The notes beneath the pieces were generated by a model. It was not told the DNA's origin. It saw only the letters and a program-made list of their open reading frames with translations, and ran no database searches. From contig NC_009615.1 in the NCBI RefSeq assembly GCF_000012845.1, positions 2,447,501-2,511,500 on the forward strand: DNA of 64,000 nucleotides, written 5' to 3'. Shown here one piece after another: positions 63,411 through 64,000 of this stretch (position 1 is the first letter of the stretch; every line of letters starts with the position of its first letter). Both the position numbers and the translations under genes were made by a program. This DNA is from Parabacteroides distasonis ATCC 8503. Lineage in GTDB: Bacteria > Bacteroidota > Bacteroidia > Bacteroidales > Tannerellaceae.

Positions 63411-64000
63411 ATGAACTACAGATTCACATTAGAACCATACAAAGGTGTCAGCACCCGGCACACATGCCCAAACTGCCACCGTAAAAGTTGTTTCGCCAAA
63501 TACATCGATACGGAAAAACAAATCTGTTTTCCCGATTATGTAGGGCGATGCAACCATGAACAGAAATGCGGCTACAACTATACGCCCAAAATGTATTTTG
63601 ACGAGAACCCGATGGCCAAGGAACGATTGAGAGAAGAGTTTGTGCCGATGTCAAAGCCACGCATCAGTCTGCCTCCTGTGCCTTCATTCATTGAGCCGGA
63701 AATCATGAGGAAGTCCCTAAAGCTGTATCACACGAACAAGCTGTTTCAGTTCCTGAGTTTCCATTTCGGGCAGGAGGCTACCGAAGAGCTGATGTTACGC
63801 TACCATGTGGGAACCTCGAAGCATTGGCCTGGAGCTACGGTCTTCTGGCAGGTGGATATTTCCGGACGGGTACGCACCGGAAAAGTGATGCTCTACAATC
63901 CTGAAAACGGAAGACGGATTAAAGAGCCATACAACTACATCACGTGGGTACATTCCCTTTTGAAGAAAGAGAATTTCAATCTCCGGCAATGCCTGTTTGG
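63411..64000 (+). CDS. DUF6371-type protein (toprim/primase-like), N-terminal part
   Basis: The frame of 196 codons runs off the right edge. It starts MNYRFTLEPYKGVSTRHTCP. A zinc-ribbon-like set CPNCHRKSC, with further Cys at CFPDYVGRCNHEQKCGY, opens the protein. FWQVDISGRVRTGKVMLYNP follows. This is the DUF6371 type of element protein, related to primases with a CHC2-like finger. Role in element replication is inferred from family and neighbours. Confidence 0.82.
   Translation, partial: MNYRFTLEPYKGVSTRHTCPNCHRKSCFAKYIDTEKQICFPDYVGRCNHEQKCGYNYTPKMYFDENPMAKERLREEFVPMSKPRISLPPVPSFIEPEIMRKSLKLYHTNKLFQFLSFHFGQEATEELMLRYHVGTSKHWPGATVFWQVDISGRVRTGKVMLYNPENGRRIKEPYNYITWVHSLLKKENFNLRQCLF

Overview
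The window is chromosomal DNA of a gut-type member of the Bacteroidales, most likely a Parabacteroides close to P. distasonis. The genus is inferred from gene content and protein style; no database was consulted. Signs of the phylum are Bacteroidetes promoters (TAnnTTTG at -7, often TTTG near -33), a SusC/SusD polysaccharide utilisation locus (PUL) run by an ECF sigma/FecR pair, an LpxC-FabZ fusion, Cys-type lipoproteins and a mobile element of the Bacteroides integrase/DUF3987 type. No rRNA, tRNA or CRISPR was seen.

Layout. 1-4710 (minus strand): branched-chain amino acid operon ilvD-ilvB-ilvN-acyl-ACP thioesterase (cut by the left edge). It is preceded by a canonical promoter and an unannotated attenuator: a 19-residue leader peptide rich in Ile/Leu/Val, an antiterminator segment and an intrinsic terminator. 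4711-5575 is an AT-rich non-coding stretch. 5576-15800 (plus): a PUL with ECF sigma factor, FecR anti-sigma, SusC-like transporter with a signalling STN domain, SusD-like lipoprotein and two serine-type sulfatases. It holds no glycosidase, so it probably acts on sulfated glycans. A minus-strand promoter and terminator between fecR and susC outline a roughly 100-nt antisense RNA over the susC leader. 15960-37470 is housekeeping: PatB-like lyase, SlyD, chorismate synthase, SMR exporter, RlmH, NadC, aldehyde dehydrogenase, DnaX, FtsB/DivIC-like protein, OmpH/Skp chaperone, PepD, surface lipoprotein, nuclease-like phosphatase, PdxH, M23 peptidase, phosphohexomutase, cytidine deaminase, methyltransferase and a LysM glucosaminidase.

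37514-46831 (plus): purM-like gene, prfA, pyrF, then the lipid A cluster lpxD-lpxC/fabZ-lpxA, and a pRiA4b ORF-3-like gene coupled to miaA. A dead Rpn-family nuclease gene lies on the opposite strand between lpxA and the last pair. 46959-57350: DUF486 protein, TtcA-like enzyme, TPR/PD40 protein, NfeD-FloA pair, nucleoside phosphorylase, rpiA, nitroreductase, AAA ATPase, DUF362 ferredoxin protein and mnmE.

57351-64000: left part of an integrated mobile element directly downstream of mnmE. It holds a zinc-finger/multi-HTH protein, a complete tyrosine integrase, a two-gene cargo pair (a two-TM protein facing a NYN-LOTUS RNase-like protein), an excisionase-type HTH protein, a DUF3987 P-loop protein and a DUF6371 protein cut by the right edge. 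A repeated 43-bp upstream motif and a perfect 24-bp hairpin belong to this element.

The strongest unannotated signals are the ilv attenuator, the putative susC antisense RNA, the NYN/two-TM cargo pair and the repeated cis elements of the mobile element.
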